64,000 bases of DNA from CAVUCH01 sp963697705 (GCA_963697705.1 CAVOPA010000003.1:930001-994000), one strand, 5' to 3'; counted from the first letter of the stretch, positions 11,114-19,215 are shown. Numbers and translations are program-made. Notes: generated by a model from the sequence alone, not told the origin.

Positions 11114-11685
11114 TGGACGAGGGCCTCGCGCGCCACCGTGCGTCCCACCGAGCGCGCCCGCGCCGTCTCGTACACTCCGCCGACGTTCACCACGCCGTCG
11201 ACGTGCTGGCGGGCCAGCCGGACGCGATCGGTTCCGTCGATCTGCTCGAGTACGTGCTCCAGTTCATGCGCGAGGTACTCGACGTACTGCGCGGGGTCTC
11301 GCATCTCGATCTGGACCGACGCCCTCACACCCGCTTCGCCCCGGTGCACTCGCGAGACCGCACGGCCGTGCGTCGTCCCCGGGTCGAGCGCGATCCGGAT
11401 CGTGACCTCCGGGTGCTCGGCGAGCTGGGCGCACTGGCGTCGAAACGTGGCCGACGACCGCCACATCCTCGTCAGAAGAGGCGTCAGAACCGCTGGTGCC
11501 ACGAGATTGGGGGGCAGCCGGGGCTCAGGCAGCGACACCGCATCCGAATACTGCAGCCCGGTCCTGGTGCGCGCATCGTCGCGTTCAATCACCTGGGCCG
11601 AGAGCGGCCGGCAGAACGCGACGGCGATCGTGAATACTGTCGCCGCCTCGAGTGCCCAGATCGCCCGCGCGCATCTGTGTGACAT
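11110..11685 (-). CDS. Exported protein with HExxH metallopeptidase-like motif
   Basis: A 191-residue protein with a signal peptide (FTIAVAFCRPLSAQ). Near residues 136-146 it carries YLAHELEHVLEQ, an HExxH zinc-binding motif (His140, Glu141, His144) in the setting of zinc metallopeptidases. It is short for a protease and I cannot identify the third metal ligand, so catalytic activity is unproven. The rest matches no family I know. It lies 42 bases downstream of the winged-helix/FHA regulator and overlaps the PD40 gene by four bases, which places it in the kinase operon. A processing role in the same signalling unit is possible but inferred. Confidence 0.65.
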   Translation of the reverse strand: MSHRCARAIWALEAATVFTIAVAFCRPLSAQVIERDDARTRTGLQYSDAVSLPEPRLPPNLVAPAVLTPLLTRMWRSSATFRRQCAQLAEHPEVTIRIALDPGTTHGRAVSRVHRGEAGVRASVQIEMRDPAQYVEYLAHELEHVLEQIDGTDRVRLARQHVDGVVNVGGVYETARARSVGRTVAREALVQ

Positions 11686-11727
11686 ACGCTCCTCCAGCCG
11701 ATGTCCGGGTGGAGGGCAGCATGCCTG

Positions 11728-12513
11728 TCAGGCGCGTTGGGTGTCCTGAGATCGCTCTGAGTTTCTCCTGAGATTCGGCGGCGCCGGCATCTCGGACGAC
11801 TCCGTCGACTTCGGCGAGCGGGCGAGGCGAAAGGTGAAGGTGGCCGATCCGAGGCCGACCTCGTCGCCATCCGCGAGCCGGGCGGGCTCCGTCACCCGCT
11901 CGCCCCTGAGCCACGTTCCGTTCTTGCTGCTCAGGTCCTCGAGGACTGCCGAATCACCGATCGTGACGCGGGCATGACGCCGCGAGATCGTGGGCAGGTC
12001 GACCTCGATTACGTCCTCCACTCCGCGACCGAGGACGTTTTCTCCGACATACAGGGGCAGCCGCATCGATTCTCGAAACAACCAGGCGGCGGGACGTTGG
12101 GAGCGAGCCGATGCGGACGCCACCAGGGTGGCCTGCACGTCTCCCGCGAAGCTGTAACCGATGCCGTGAACCGTGCGGATCCAGGACGTGCTCGTTCCGC
12201 GGTCGTCAATCGCCTGGCGGATCTCGTGCACGAGCGTCTGCAGGCTCGATTCGGCGACGAACGTCTCAGGCCAGAGGCGTGCGTAGATCGAGTCCTTGGA
12301 GACGGCGCTTCCGCGGTGCTCGAGCAGGAGCAGCAGCAAATCGAATGCTTTTCGCGTGAGGTGCACCGGTTCGGCGGCAACCGCGATGGTGCGGGCGTTG
12401 GCGTCGACGGAGATGCGACCGAACGTGTACTTCACGGCTGATGGACGCACGGTCAGTGGGGCAGCGAGGTCCAGTTTGTCACGATGTGGTGCATGACTGT
12501 GTTCCTGCGCCAA
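11728..12513 (-). CDS. Winged-helix DNA-binding protein with C-terminal FHA domain
   Basis: A 261-residue fusion. Residues about 28-124 form an OmpR/CadC-type winged helix (LTRKAFDLLLLL, SSLQTLVHEIRQAI, WIRTVHGIGYSF). Residues about 150-235 form a forkhead-associated domain with its conserved GR (162-163), ISRRH (176-180) and SSKNGT (195-200) motifs. FHA domains bind phosphothreonine peptides; the winged helix binds DNA. There is no receiver domain. It is the first gene of a row leading to Ser/Thr kinases, so control of its DNA binding by kinase-dependent phosphorylation is an attractive inference. No operator could be identified in the roughly 110 bases upstream. Confidence 0.9.
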   Translation of the reverse strand: MAQEHSHAPHRDKLDLAAPLTVRPSAVKYTFGRISVDANARTIAVAAEPVHLTRKAFDLLLLLLEHRGSAVSKDSIYARLWPETFVAESSLQTLVHEIRQAIDDRGTSTSWIRTVHGIGYSFAGDVQATLVASASARSQRPAAWLFRESMRLPLYVGENVLGRGVEDVIEVDLPTISRRHARVTIGDSAVLEDLSSKNGTWLRGERVTEPARLADGDEVGLGSATFTFRLARSPKSTESSEMPAPPNLRRNSERSQDTQRA

Positions 12514-12626
12514 TGGAACCTTGACCAGGGACCGCTTCTGTCGGCCGAGCAGACGAAAACCGCTGAGCCGCGCGATGTGCCGATCTCCGACGCTGCCCTT
12601 CCGGTGTCGTTTGGGGCCCTTCTCAG

Positions 12627-13817
12627 TTACATGTCGCCTCGCTCAGAACTGTTCAACACTACACGCCGCACGAAAACCCTTACCCGCCGGGCGGCATACC
12701 GGGGACTGAACCGTTCTGGATGACCCGCCGGAAATGCCACGTTGTACGGTATGGAAACCAGGTTCGCCGTTGGTGACCGCGTTCCCAAAAGGCTATTCCA
12801 CGTCTTTTCCAAATGGCCTTGTGTGGTGACTGCCGACCCGAAACGCCGGCCTCCGACGACATACTCAGTGGTTAGCCCGTGCAGCAGGCGAATCGAGAGC
12901 CTGTTCAAATGGTGATCGGCTGCGCCCAAAGTCTCGAGAACCGCGGACGGCACCACGGCGAGCTCCCATCTGCACACGAAGGAGAGCATCAGATGGACCG
13001 CGCTCGCGGCCCACGACCTCTGGATGGCAGCGAGGATCACGTCCCAGTTCAACGTGTTCCCGTGCTTTCGAATCAGCAGTGCCACGTCGATGATTGGATA
13101 GATACCGCGCGCGGGATTGAACGTGTCTGCCCATCGTGCGCTCGTGTAAATGAGTTGGAGTTCGTGGCTCATGGCGAAGGCGATCTGCCTACCGACCGGC
13201 ACGGGAGTGAGGTGCGAGGATATGCTCGGCCACCAAAGCAGAGAGTGGTCCGCCAACGGGTGCTCGACTGGATACAGTCTCGAATGGATATCCACCCAGG
13301 TGCCGCGCGACACATCGCACCAGGGATTCCCGTGATGCGCGAGCGTCGCTGCCGGATCGCTCGAGCGTTGTTCAAACCCGAGTGGGCGGAGCTTCGCGTC
13401 GAGCAACGAGTGGCGCTCGGCTGGGACCAGCAGGTCGATGTCGCCCATCGTACGCAGATGTGGTTCCGGGTAGTAACAGAGTGCGGTAGCGGCGCCCTTG
13501 AGCAGGACCACAGGGCAATCGATTGCTCGTGCGGCGGTCAGGATGGCTGCCACCGTCTCGTACTTGTCGGCGGTGAGGGCGCGAGCGGTGAGCGCAGCTG
13601 CCCGCAGCCGATCCGAGAGGGGCAGATGGCGCCCGGCCCCAGCCATGTCAGCAGCACGGGCGACTACCGGCCCGAGGCCGATGTCGACGGCTCGTTCGAT
13701 GACGTCGGGCGGGACTGCCGCCCAGTCGTACGACTCGTCCTCCGCAAGGCACGCGCGCAACAGGGCCATGACCGCGGGCCCGGGTCGGGTCGTTCTCGGA
13801 GCCGTTCGTAAGCTCAT
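12627..13817 (-). CDS. Nucleotidyltransferase-fold protein (NTP_transf_5-like)
   Basis: A 396-residue protein of the uncharacterised nucleotidyltransferase family that I know as PF14907 (NTP_transf_5). Residues 103-131 hold VVLLKGAATALCYYPEP and then RTMGDIDLLV, with Asp126 and Asp128 as the expected metal-binding pair of the polymerase-beta-like fold. Helical sequence fills the rest. It is the last gene of the PqqD, peptide, HprK-like kinase row, 112 bases after the kinase. Homologues occur beside HprK-like kinases and PqqD proteins in some lasso-peptide clusters (the paeninodin type), where they are thought to modify the peptide. The substrate here is unknown. Start ATG 13817 follows a GAGG sequence. 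Confidence 0.8.
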   Translation of the reverse strand: MSLRTAPRTTRPGPAVMALLRACLAEDESYDWAAVPPDVIERAVDIGLGPVVARAADMAGAGRHLPLSDRLRAAALTARALTADKYETVAAILTAARAIDCPVVLLKGAATALCYYPEPHLRTMGDIDLLVPAERHSLLDAKLRPLGFEQRSSDPAATLAHHGNPWCDVSRGTWVDIHSRLYPVEHPLADHSLLWWPSISSHLTPVPVGRQIAFAMSHELQLIYTSARWADTFNPARGIYPIIDVALLIRKHGNTLNWDVILAAIQRSWAASAVHLMLSFVCRWELAVVPSAVLETLGAADHHLNRLSIRLLHGLTTEYVVGGRRFGSAVTTQGHLEKTWNSLLGTRSPTANLVSIPYNVAFPAGHPERFSPRYAARRVRVFVRRVVLNSSERGDM

Positions 13818-13929
13818 GCTTGGCCTCGGCTCAGCTCTCGTAGGACTGGCGCTGAACTGAACGGTTACGGAACCGCCCTTTGCGGCGTGACATCGAACTC
13901 GGCACCATCCGCTCTAAGCCGAGCCACAG

Positions 13930-14799
13930 TCACGCAGTGAGGATAGCGTCGACGTCCGCACACGCAGCGTCCAGATTCGACGCGTTCAGTTCGAACGACG
14001 GCACCCTCCGCGCGAGGCCGACCGCAACCGCCAACCCATCATCCTGATGCGCTAACGCATTCAAGCTGTTCGCGAGAAGATGGGCGGCACCCGCAGCTGC
14101 GCTGATCCGGCGAGAGGTCACCGAGACCTGTGAGGAGCGATGCACAAACAGGAACGCGCCGAGAGGGAGCGGGGTGTCCGAGACAGCCGCGCCCAAGAGA
14201 GCGGGAGCGATGTGAAGTCGCTTGCCAATAGCGGCGGTGCCGGCCGGCACGCGCAAAGGCGCGGGTGGGTGCGCTTTCAGGCACAGGGCATGCGGGAAGG
14301 GATATACAAGGAGGCTGCTGACGTCGATGGGGGCAAGCTCGTCACTCAGATAGGCCGCGCCCCTCTGGAGCATGGCCATTGCGAGTGTGGACTTTCCCGT
14401 GCCCGGCGGCGCGGCCAGCACCGCGACGCGATTGCCGAGGGCCACAGCGGCCCCGTGCAGGAAATACAATTCAGGGCGTTCACGCTGCAGTGCGATGGTC
14501 AGGCACTTGTCAAGATGAAACAGAAGGCCGTCCGCATCGTCGACGTGTGTGGCGGGCCTGCAGTCGGGAACAATGCGAAAGCCGCGGTCGGCCCCGCTTC
14601 GCTCGATGCGGTAACCCATTCCGCGCGTCTGGCGCGAATTACCGGACTGCGCCCGCAGCGGACCGAACGCCACGTCAACCAAAGCGGCTGTGTCAGCATC
14701 GGGACAGTCGATGGTGACGCTACGTTCGCACGCGCTCAATACCCGCGTATGCGGGCGGCCTTCGGCACCGTGAGGGGCAGCCACTGAATCCGGCAGCAC
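13930..14799 (-). CDS. HprK-like P-loop kinase
   Basis: A 289-residue protein related to HPr kinase/phosphatase. It has a Walker A motif at about 130-138 (APPGTGKST), a conserved histidine before it (FLHGAAVAL, His115) and the acidic SDELAPI motif (about 152-158). This is the layout of the stand-alone HprK-related kinases that accompany PqqD-like proteins, not of true HprK of sugar regulation. In the paeninodin lasso-peptide system, a homologue phosphorylates the precursor peptide on serine. Here the likely target is the small Tat-leader peptide encoded nine bases upstream, but that is inference. The start is GTG 14799, with a weak GAGCG site inside the short gap. Confidence 0.85.
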   Translation of the reverse strand: MLPDSVAAPHGAEGRPHTRVLSACERSVTIDCPDADTAALVDVAFGPLRAQSGNSRQTRGMGYRIERSGADRGFRIVPDCRPATHVDDADGLLFHLDKCLTIALQRERPELYFLHGAAVALGNRVAVLAAPPGTGKSTLAMAMLQRGAAYLSDELAPIDVSSLLVYPFPHALCLKAHPPAPLRVPAGTAAIGKRLHIAPALLGAAVSDTPLPLGAFLFVHRSSQVSVTSRRISAAAGAAHLLANSLNALAHQDDGLAVAVGLARRVPSFELNASNLDAACADVDAILTA

Positions 14800-14808
14800 C
14801 GCTCGATT

Positions 14809-15048
14809 TCATGGACGATTGTGATGACCTGGATGCCCCGGACTCGTACCCGGACCGTCGTTGACGGGCGGATTGCCAGGCGGCTGCGGGTCCTCTCCGT
14901 TGCCGAGGCCGTTGTTGCCTTTGCCGGATCCGTACGAAGCAAATGCGGGCTCCGCCTTGAGCGACAGGATCAGCGGGGTGACATACGCCGCTGTCTTCAC
15001 GAACGATCTGCGCGATGACGTGTCTGGCTGTGGCTCGATGCGAATCAT
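14809..15048 (-). CDS. Small Tat-leader peptide, Gly/Pro/Asn-rich (possible precursor)
   Basis: A 79-residue protein. Residues 12-18 (SRRSFVK) fit the twin-arginine export motif. A hydrophobic stretch and an Ala-Phe-Ala site at 35-37 follow, predicting a mature peptide of about 42 residues from Ser38. The mature part lacks cysteine and is extremely rich in Gly, Pro and Asn (GNNGLGNGEDPQPPGNPP), with a His-rich end (PGHPGHHNRP). It contains Ser and Thr that a kinase could modify. The ribosome binding site GAGGAG lies seven bases before the ATG. It sits 17 bases after the PqqD-like gene and nine bases before the kinase gene, so it is probably the substrate or partner of this cluster. No known function. 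Confidence 0.8.
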   Translation of the reverse strand: MIRIEPQPDTSSRRSFVKTAAYVTPLILSLKAEPAFASYGSGKGNNGLGNGEDPQPPGNPPVNDGPGTSPGHPGHHNRP

Positions 15049-15065
15049 CGGTCATCTCCTCAGAC

Positions 15066-15491
15066 TCAGGCCGGTCGATCCTCTACCAACCCGAGTCGCT
15101 CCAACTCCGCTAACGTCCTGATAACGTCTGTGAGCACGGTTTCGAGTGGTGAACCCGCGAAGCTGGCCGCCACACTCGCGGCGATCTCCTCCACCGCCTG
15201 TCCACCGTCGCACGCGGTCCAAATATGACTGGCGGTCGCGTTGAGCTGGTGAACGCGCCCCGATGCTCGATCGTAGATCACGAGTTCGCCGTCTACAATG
15301 AACGGCTTGAGATCGGCGCGTCGAGTCTTCGGCATGTTGGCTGCAGCTTCACGCTCACGCGCGTATGAATTTAGCTCCGGCAAGCGAACTGGCCGCCGAT
15401 CGGGATTGGACCGGACTCCGATTTCAGTGTCGGCATCGGTTCGGCTGTTGCTTTCGCTCAAGCTCAAGTTTAGGTCGCCCATATCTGCCAC
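15066..15491 (-). CDS. PqqD-family protein (peptide chaperone / RRE-like)
   Basis: A 141-residue protein whose last 85 residues have the PqqD pattern: FIVDGELVIYDRASGRVHQL, NATASHIWTACDGG, EEIAASVAASF and a final ELERLGLVEDR. PqqD domains form a small winged-helix fold that binds the leader of a precursor peptide and presents it to modifying enzymes. The N-terminal 55 residues look disordered. The start is uncertain: GTG 15491 is the longest choice, and ATG 15335 would give only the core domain. Neither has a strong Shine-Dalgarno sequence. It is followed closely by the Tat-leader peptide, HprK-like kinase and nucleotidyltransferase genes. Confidence 0.85.
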   Translation of the reverse strand: MADMGDLNLSLSESNSRTDADTEIGVRSNPDRRPVRLPELNSYAREREAAANMPKTRRADLKPFIVDGELVIYDRASGRVHQLNATASHIWTACDGGQAVEEIAASVAASFAGSPLETVLTDVIRTLAELERLGLVEDRPA

Positions 15492-15537
15492 GAATCGCGA
15501 ACCAATGCTTCGCCGCAGAACTGCGAGCGATCTGACT

Positions 15538-15849
15538 TTAGGCGCCGCACAGACGGTGGGTCAACGGCCGAAGGTACTGGTACCCGCTGGCCGGAACGCG
15601 GTGACCAGTCAGGGTGCCGATGATCGTGCCCTCTGCCGTGCCGGTGCCCGGTGCGGTGGTGAGGATCGAGACAGTGGTGTTGAAAGAATTGATGACTTGG
15701 ACGTGATAACGGCCGCAGGACGCTACCGTCTGGGCAAGCAGCTCATTGGGACCGCTGAATGCCCTCCGCACGCCACGGGCGCAGGGGCGCGTCGGCTCCC
15801 CATGTGATCTGTAGTCTATGGCATGGTGGGACATTTGGTTGAATCTCAC
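15538..15849 (-). CDS. Possible small hypothetical protein upstream of the PqqD gene
   Basis: An open frame of up to 103 codons ending 46 bases before the PqqD-like gene. The last 55 residues have alternating hydrophobic beta-like sequence (YHVQVINSFNTTVSILTT, GTIIGTLTGHRVP) and third codon positions that are mostly G or C, as in real genes here. The first 45 residues look unlike protein, so the true start may be a downstream codon, or the frame may be interrupted. No signal peptide or ribosome binding site was found. It could be a first gene of the PqqD cluster or a remnant. Confidence 0.35.
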   Translation of the reverse strand: MRFNQMSHHAIDYRSHGEPTRPCARGVRRAFSGPNELLAQTVASCGRYHVQVINSFNTTVSILTTAPGTGTAEGTIIGTLTGHRVPASGYQYLRPLTHRLCGA

Positions 15850-16176
15850 CTTCGAGCGGAATCACAAGGGCCCCGACTGCGACCGCCACTAGCGAATGAT
15901 CGAGAGCCTTCCACGCTCCCACAGGTCGCGATGGCGCACTCGGTTAACTGATTGAGGGTGGCCGAGCTCTACGGTTAGCTGTTCGCGCACCCACGCTCGG
16001 GCGGCGCAGCCGTTCCTGGCGAGTCACTGATGAAGCTCTCGACTACTGAATTGTACGCGTGGCTCCGGCTCCCACGGTCCAAAGGTCGCCGAGCGTGGTA
16101 TCCATGCCACGCCGGCAAGGTCGTAGTCTGAAAGGCCAAGACGCGGGCGACGGCAGGATGAACGAAGCCCATACAA
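15850..16176. other. Intergenic region, no gene recognised
   Basis: About 330 bases between the lipase-like gene and the possible first gene of the PqqD cluster, both minus strand. A 65-codon frame at 15975-16172 contains a stretch faintly reminiscent of transposase sequence, but I do not consider it supported. The promoter of the PqqD cluster should lie here; no clear consensus was seen. Confidence 0.35.
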
Positions 16177-17829
16177 TTAAGGCGCGTTATGCCAATGGTT
16201 CCAGTAGCTGGTCCTTACTCTCAACCGCGCTTTGATCCCAGGCGCGTGCGGCTGCTCAATCGGTATTTCGAACGTGAGCGCCTCGTCGCTGTGCTCGACG
16301 ATGGGCGCCTTCTGGCGCTGCCGATCGTGCTGATTGGCGAACCAATACTCAATGCTCCATTCTCCGTTCGGACCGGCATCCGGGGTCGCCTCCAGCATTA
16401 TCGTATCGCGAAATAGATAGCCACCTTCGAAGTGATCCTTCAAAAAGAGCAGGCCGTCGACGTCATATCCGGGCGCCCGGATGCACAGGTCCATTGCGAA
16501 CGCAAAGCTAGTTCCCGTCTGACTCTGCGACATATCGAGAAACACATTGAACAACACCGGGCTCGCTGCGGCGTTCGGCTGTCTGGTGCTGCCCGGCCCA
16601 GCCGTCTCCGGAAACAGTTCATCGAATTGCCGGAAGATGGCACTGTTCTCGCTGACGGTTCGGCGATGCAGTTGCCACGGTTTGCCGCGGACACTGACCG
16701 CCACCTCAAACATGTAAGATGCTTTGACCTTGCGCTTTTTGGCGAGCTGCTCCTGGACCGCGGGAGGCAAGGTCAGTTGATCGATCATCAAGGTTCCGTC
16801 GGCCCTCACGTCACCGAACAGGAATCGGATCAGGTTTTGATACCCCTCCTCGCTGTTGACGATGCCGAAGAAGCCAGAGTGACTCCGATTCACGAACGCG
16901 TGCGGCGAGTACGTGAAGCCCTGGCCGCTCTCCCTGCGCCCGCGCGTCGTTGAATTGCGGATGCGCACCAGGCCGTCGCTCGCATCACCGACGGCCACGC
17001 TCGAGAGCCCGGCGGCTGCTTTATAATCGCCAGGATTCGTGCCGACCAGGTTGAATACGCGGCTGGAGTCGAAATTGGTGATTAGGTCGACGTGCTCGCC
17101 GTCGCGGTCCTGCTCAGAGAGGCCAAGCAATCGGGCGATCTCGTCCCGGTTGAATGTCTTGAGTCCATAGAGGGATGCCCAGTTCGGCACATTGCCGAGT
17201 AGGCCGATCTCGATCCCGTCATGCGGCGTTGCATACGTGAATAGCTTGTCGACCAGGGCCCGCGCCTCAGCGGAGCCGTATTTTGGGTTCTGTAGGAACG
17301 CGCGGCAGACGAGTCCACCCATCGAGTGTGCGACGAGGTAAACGCGAAACTTATCGAACGGCAGCTTTCCGGCCGCACGGTCGGCCTCAGTAATAGGCGT
17401 GTGCTGGCCCTCAGGGTAGATCCGCTTCTGCAGTGTCAGGATCAGGTCGCTCAGCCCGGAGGCGAAGCGGTCCATGTCCGGGCGCAGGCCGCCGCCGATG
17501 TCTTCAGATGAAGGCTCGTAATAGCGGTAGATGACAATGCTGCGGTATGGCACCGGGGACACCGTGCCATCGACTGTCGTTGGCGCGGACAAGTCGGAGA
17601 CACGGTCGTATCCTTCTTCGAAGACGTCGTCGTACTTGAAGCGCTTCAGCAAACGGACAAGAGGCGATTCGAAGAAGTACTTCTTCACCGAACCGTCCCA
17701 CAGCTGACGCACCTTCGACGACCCGATATTGAAGCCCATGTACGGGTCGGCTACCGTGTCTTCGATCTCGCTTTGCGTCATGGCGTAGCCGCGAACGTAG
17801 ATGATCGGATGAATGGCGTTTGTGTTCAT
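16177..17829 (-). CDS. Alpha/beta-hydrolase, lipase-like, with large C-terminal domain
   Basis: A 550-residue protein. The N-terminal half opens with a lipase-type strand (HPIIYVRGYAM). It contains a lipase nucleophile elbow VAHSMGG with Ser169, then YATPHDG and, later, VNRSHSGFFG, which could supply the catalytic histidine. This fits triacylglycerol lipase/PGAP1-like hydrolases. The C-terminal 180 residues form a separate beta-rich domain of unknown type (YMFEVAVSVRGKPWQLHRR). No signal peptide is visible, so it is probably cytoplasmic or exported by a non-Sec route. Neighbours give no pathway. Substrate unknown. Confidence 0.75.
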   Translation of the reverse strand: MNTNAIHPIIYVRGYAMTQSEIEDTVADPYMGFNIGSSKVRQLWDGSVKKYFFESPLVRLLKRFKYDDVFEEGYDRVSDLSAPTTVDGTVSPVPYRSIVIYRYYEPSSEDIGGGLRPDMDRFASGLSDLILTLQKRIYPEGQHTPITEADRAAGKLPFDKFRVYLVAHSMGGLVCRAFLQNPKYGSAEARALVDKLFTYATPHDGIEIGLLGNVPNWASLYGLKTFNRDEIARLLGLSEQDRDGEHVDLITNFDSSRVFNLVGTNPGDYKAAAGLSSVAVGDASDGLVRIRNSTTRGRRESGQGFTYSPHAFVNRSHSGFFGIVNSEEGYQNLIRFLFGDVRADGTLMIDQLTLPPAVQEQLAKKRKVKASYMFEVAVSVRGKPWQLHRRTVSENSAIFRQFDELFPETAGPGSTRQPNAAASPVLFNVFLDMSQSQTGTSFAFAMDLCIRAPGYDVDGLLFLKDHFEGGYLFRDTIMLEATPDAGPNGEWSIEYWFANQHDRQRQKAPIVEHSDEALTFEIPIEQPHAPGIKARLRVRTSYWNHWHNAP

Positions 17830-18415
17830 GACCGTTCTCGAGTGCGGAATTCTGCAGGTTATGCAACCACTCGGCTAGTTGCGTGAAGCCATGCGCGGGA
17901 AAAACGATTCGGGCTAACTTCACAAACGAAGACCGACGCCTTTTCATTCGCTGATTTCATCGCTCTGAATGATCGGCGTAGATAAGCGTCTGGTCATGAC
18001 CACCCCGCGTGGCACATCGTCACTGTTCCGATATGACCAGGATGCGGGATTCATTTCCCTTCCGACCGACCTCGTCAGTTACGCTGGGAACGCAGCACGT
18101 GCGTGTGCGATGACCTCGACAGCCCAACTCTCTACGGGCACGTGACCTCGCCTTCGAAACGAACCGGGACAATCTGAGGGACGTGGTGTGTCGACCGCAG
18201 TGTAGCGGGAGACCTTGAACGCCAACAACAAGAGAAGGAGCGAGGCGGGTACGGTTTTGCCCGCCTTGGAAGTGCCGGTATTTTTGGGCAGGCGCAGGGG
18301 TGTGACCGATAGCCGCAGGCGCAGTCGCACGCCCGTCATTCTCCCGAACGGGCTCGCAGGGAGTTCTGAGATGACCGAACCCGAAGGAGAGCCCGTCGTG
18401 GCGGGCCGAGATCGG
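17830..18415. other. Intergenic region before tRNA-Leu, nothing recognised
   Basis: Almost 600 bases without a convincing gene between the lipase-like gene start and the tRNA 3' end (both on the minus strand). Frames on both strands have no ribosome binding sites and resemble no family. Confidence 0.4.
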
Positions 18416-18502
18416 TGGTGCGGAAGAGAGGGCTCGAACCTCCACCCCCTTGCGGGGACAAGCTCCTGAGGCTTGCGCGTCTGCCAGTTCCGCCACTTCC
18501 GC
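18416..18502 (-). tRNA. tRNA-Leu (anticodon CAG)
   Basis: Read on the minus strand, the gene has a seven-base acceptor stem (GCGGAAG with CTTCCGC), a D-arm, and an anticodon stem CAAGC/GCTTG around the loop CTCAGGA, giving anticodon CAG. The long variable arm is typical of tRNA-Leu, and the T-arm contains GGTTCGAGCC. The discriminator is A and the CCA end is encoded (18418-18416). About 87 nucleotides. It reads the leucine codon CUG, very common in this GC-rich DNA. Confidence 0.97.
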
Positions 18503-18734
18503 AGGTCGAGGGGATTACGTCGGCAGGACTCCGAAGTATAGCGAAACCGCGACCTCGCGTCGAGCCGCGGCCGGGCTCGCGGATCGTGCCGTCCCCTCTG
18601 CACCGTCGCGCGCGGCTGAGGAGTTCAGGCCGGCAGCGAAGTCCGCGGCCGAGCGGAAGGTCGGCGGTGCCCGGGTCCGCACCTTGCTGCACGGATTGCT
18701 CGAGAGCGTTGGCCGAAACCTGACGAAGAGCGTC

Positions 18735-18740
18735 TATAAT
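18735..18740 (+). promoter_or_regulatory. -10 element TATAAT
   Basis: A perfect TATAAT lies about 74 bases before the preferred GTG start of the next gene. The best -35 candidate, TTGGCC at 18709, is 20 bases away, which is long. It overlaps the alternative ATG at 18739, which argues for the downstream start. Confidence 0.4.
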
Positions 18741-18813
18741 GCCGAAACCTCGACCGAGTGGCAGTTGGCGGCAGGCACGTTCGGGTGCATCATCGTCACA
18801 GGGCGGAAGACGC

Positions 18814-19215
18814 GTGAGCATACGCTTCGAGGACACCAGCCGCATCGAGCCCGACACCCCGTCGGCGAGCGTCACACTCGAGGGCTTCGCCGAAGCCGTC
18901 GCCAGCGCGGGAGGCCTGGAGGTCAGCGGCCTCGCCCCGCTCGATGCGCTCGAGATCTGGACGCGCAACTCCCGCTACAGAATCACCGTCCTCGATCCCG
19001 GCCGGTGCCGCGTGCTCATCGAAGGCGGCGCGTTTTTTCCGGTGCTGGCCGAGGCCACGATCGGCGGCGCCAGCTGCGGCGGCAGCATGCTCAAGGTCGG
19101 CTGGATCCTCCAGGGCTTCTGCCTCGAGGTCTTCTACCCCGGCGGGCGCATCGTCACTACGAGCGTGCGTCGCATGCGCGCGGTCCCGCCTGATGCCGGG
19201 CTGCGTCCGTTCTGA
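18814..19215 (+). CDS. Conserved-looking hypothetical protein
   Basis: About 133 residues from the GTG at 18814, or 158 from an ATG at 18739. I prefer 18814 because the longer N-terminus is Arg/Ser-rich and a TATAAT box overlaps the ATG. The core (LDALEIWTRNSRYRITVLD, CRVLIEGGAFFP, GGSMLKVGWILQGFCLEVF) is compact and beta-rich, like small PilZ-like or SH3-like barrels, with a final TTSVRRMR. No catalytic motif or export signal. I do not recognise the family and assign no function. Confidence 0.65.
   Translation: MSIRFEDTSRIEPDTPSASVTLEGFAEAVASAGGLEVSGLAPLDALEIWTRNSRYRITVLDPGRCRVLIEGGAFFPVLAEATIGGASCGGSMLKVGWILQGFCLEVFYPGGRIVTTSVRRMRAVPPDAGLRPF

Noticed and set aside
15975..16172. Possible transposase remnant
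   Set aside because: A short stretch (AYNSVVESFI) vaguely recalls an IS3-type motif, but it is too short, lacks terminal repeats and could be chance.
18020..18496. Minus-strand open frames over tRNA-Leu
   Set aside because: They read through the tRNA gene and have no protein-like composition.
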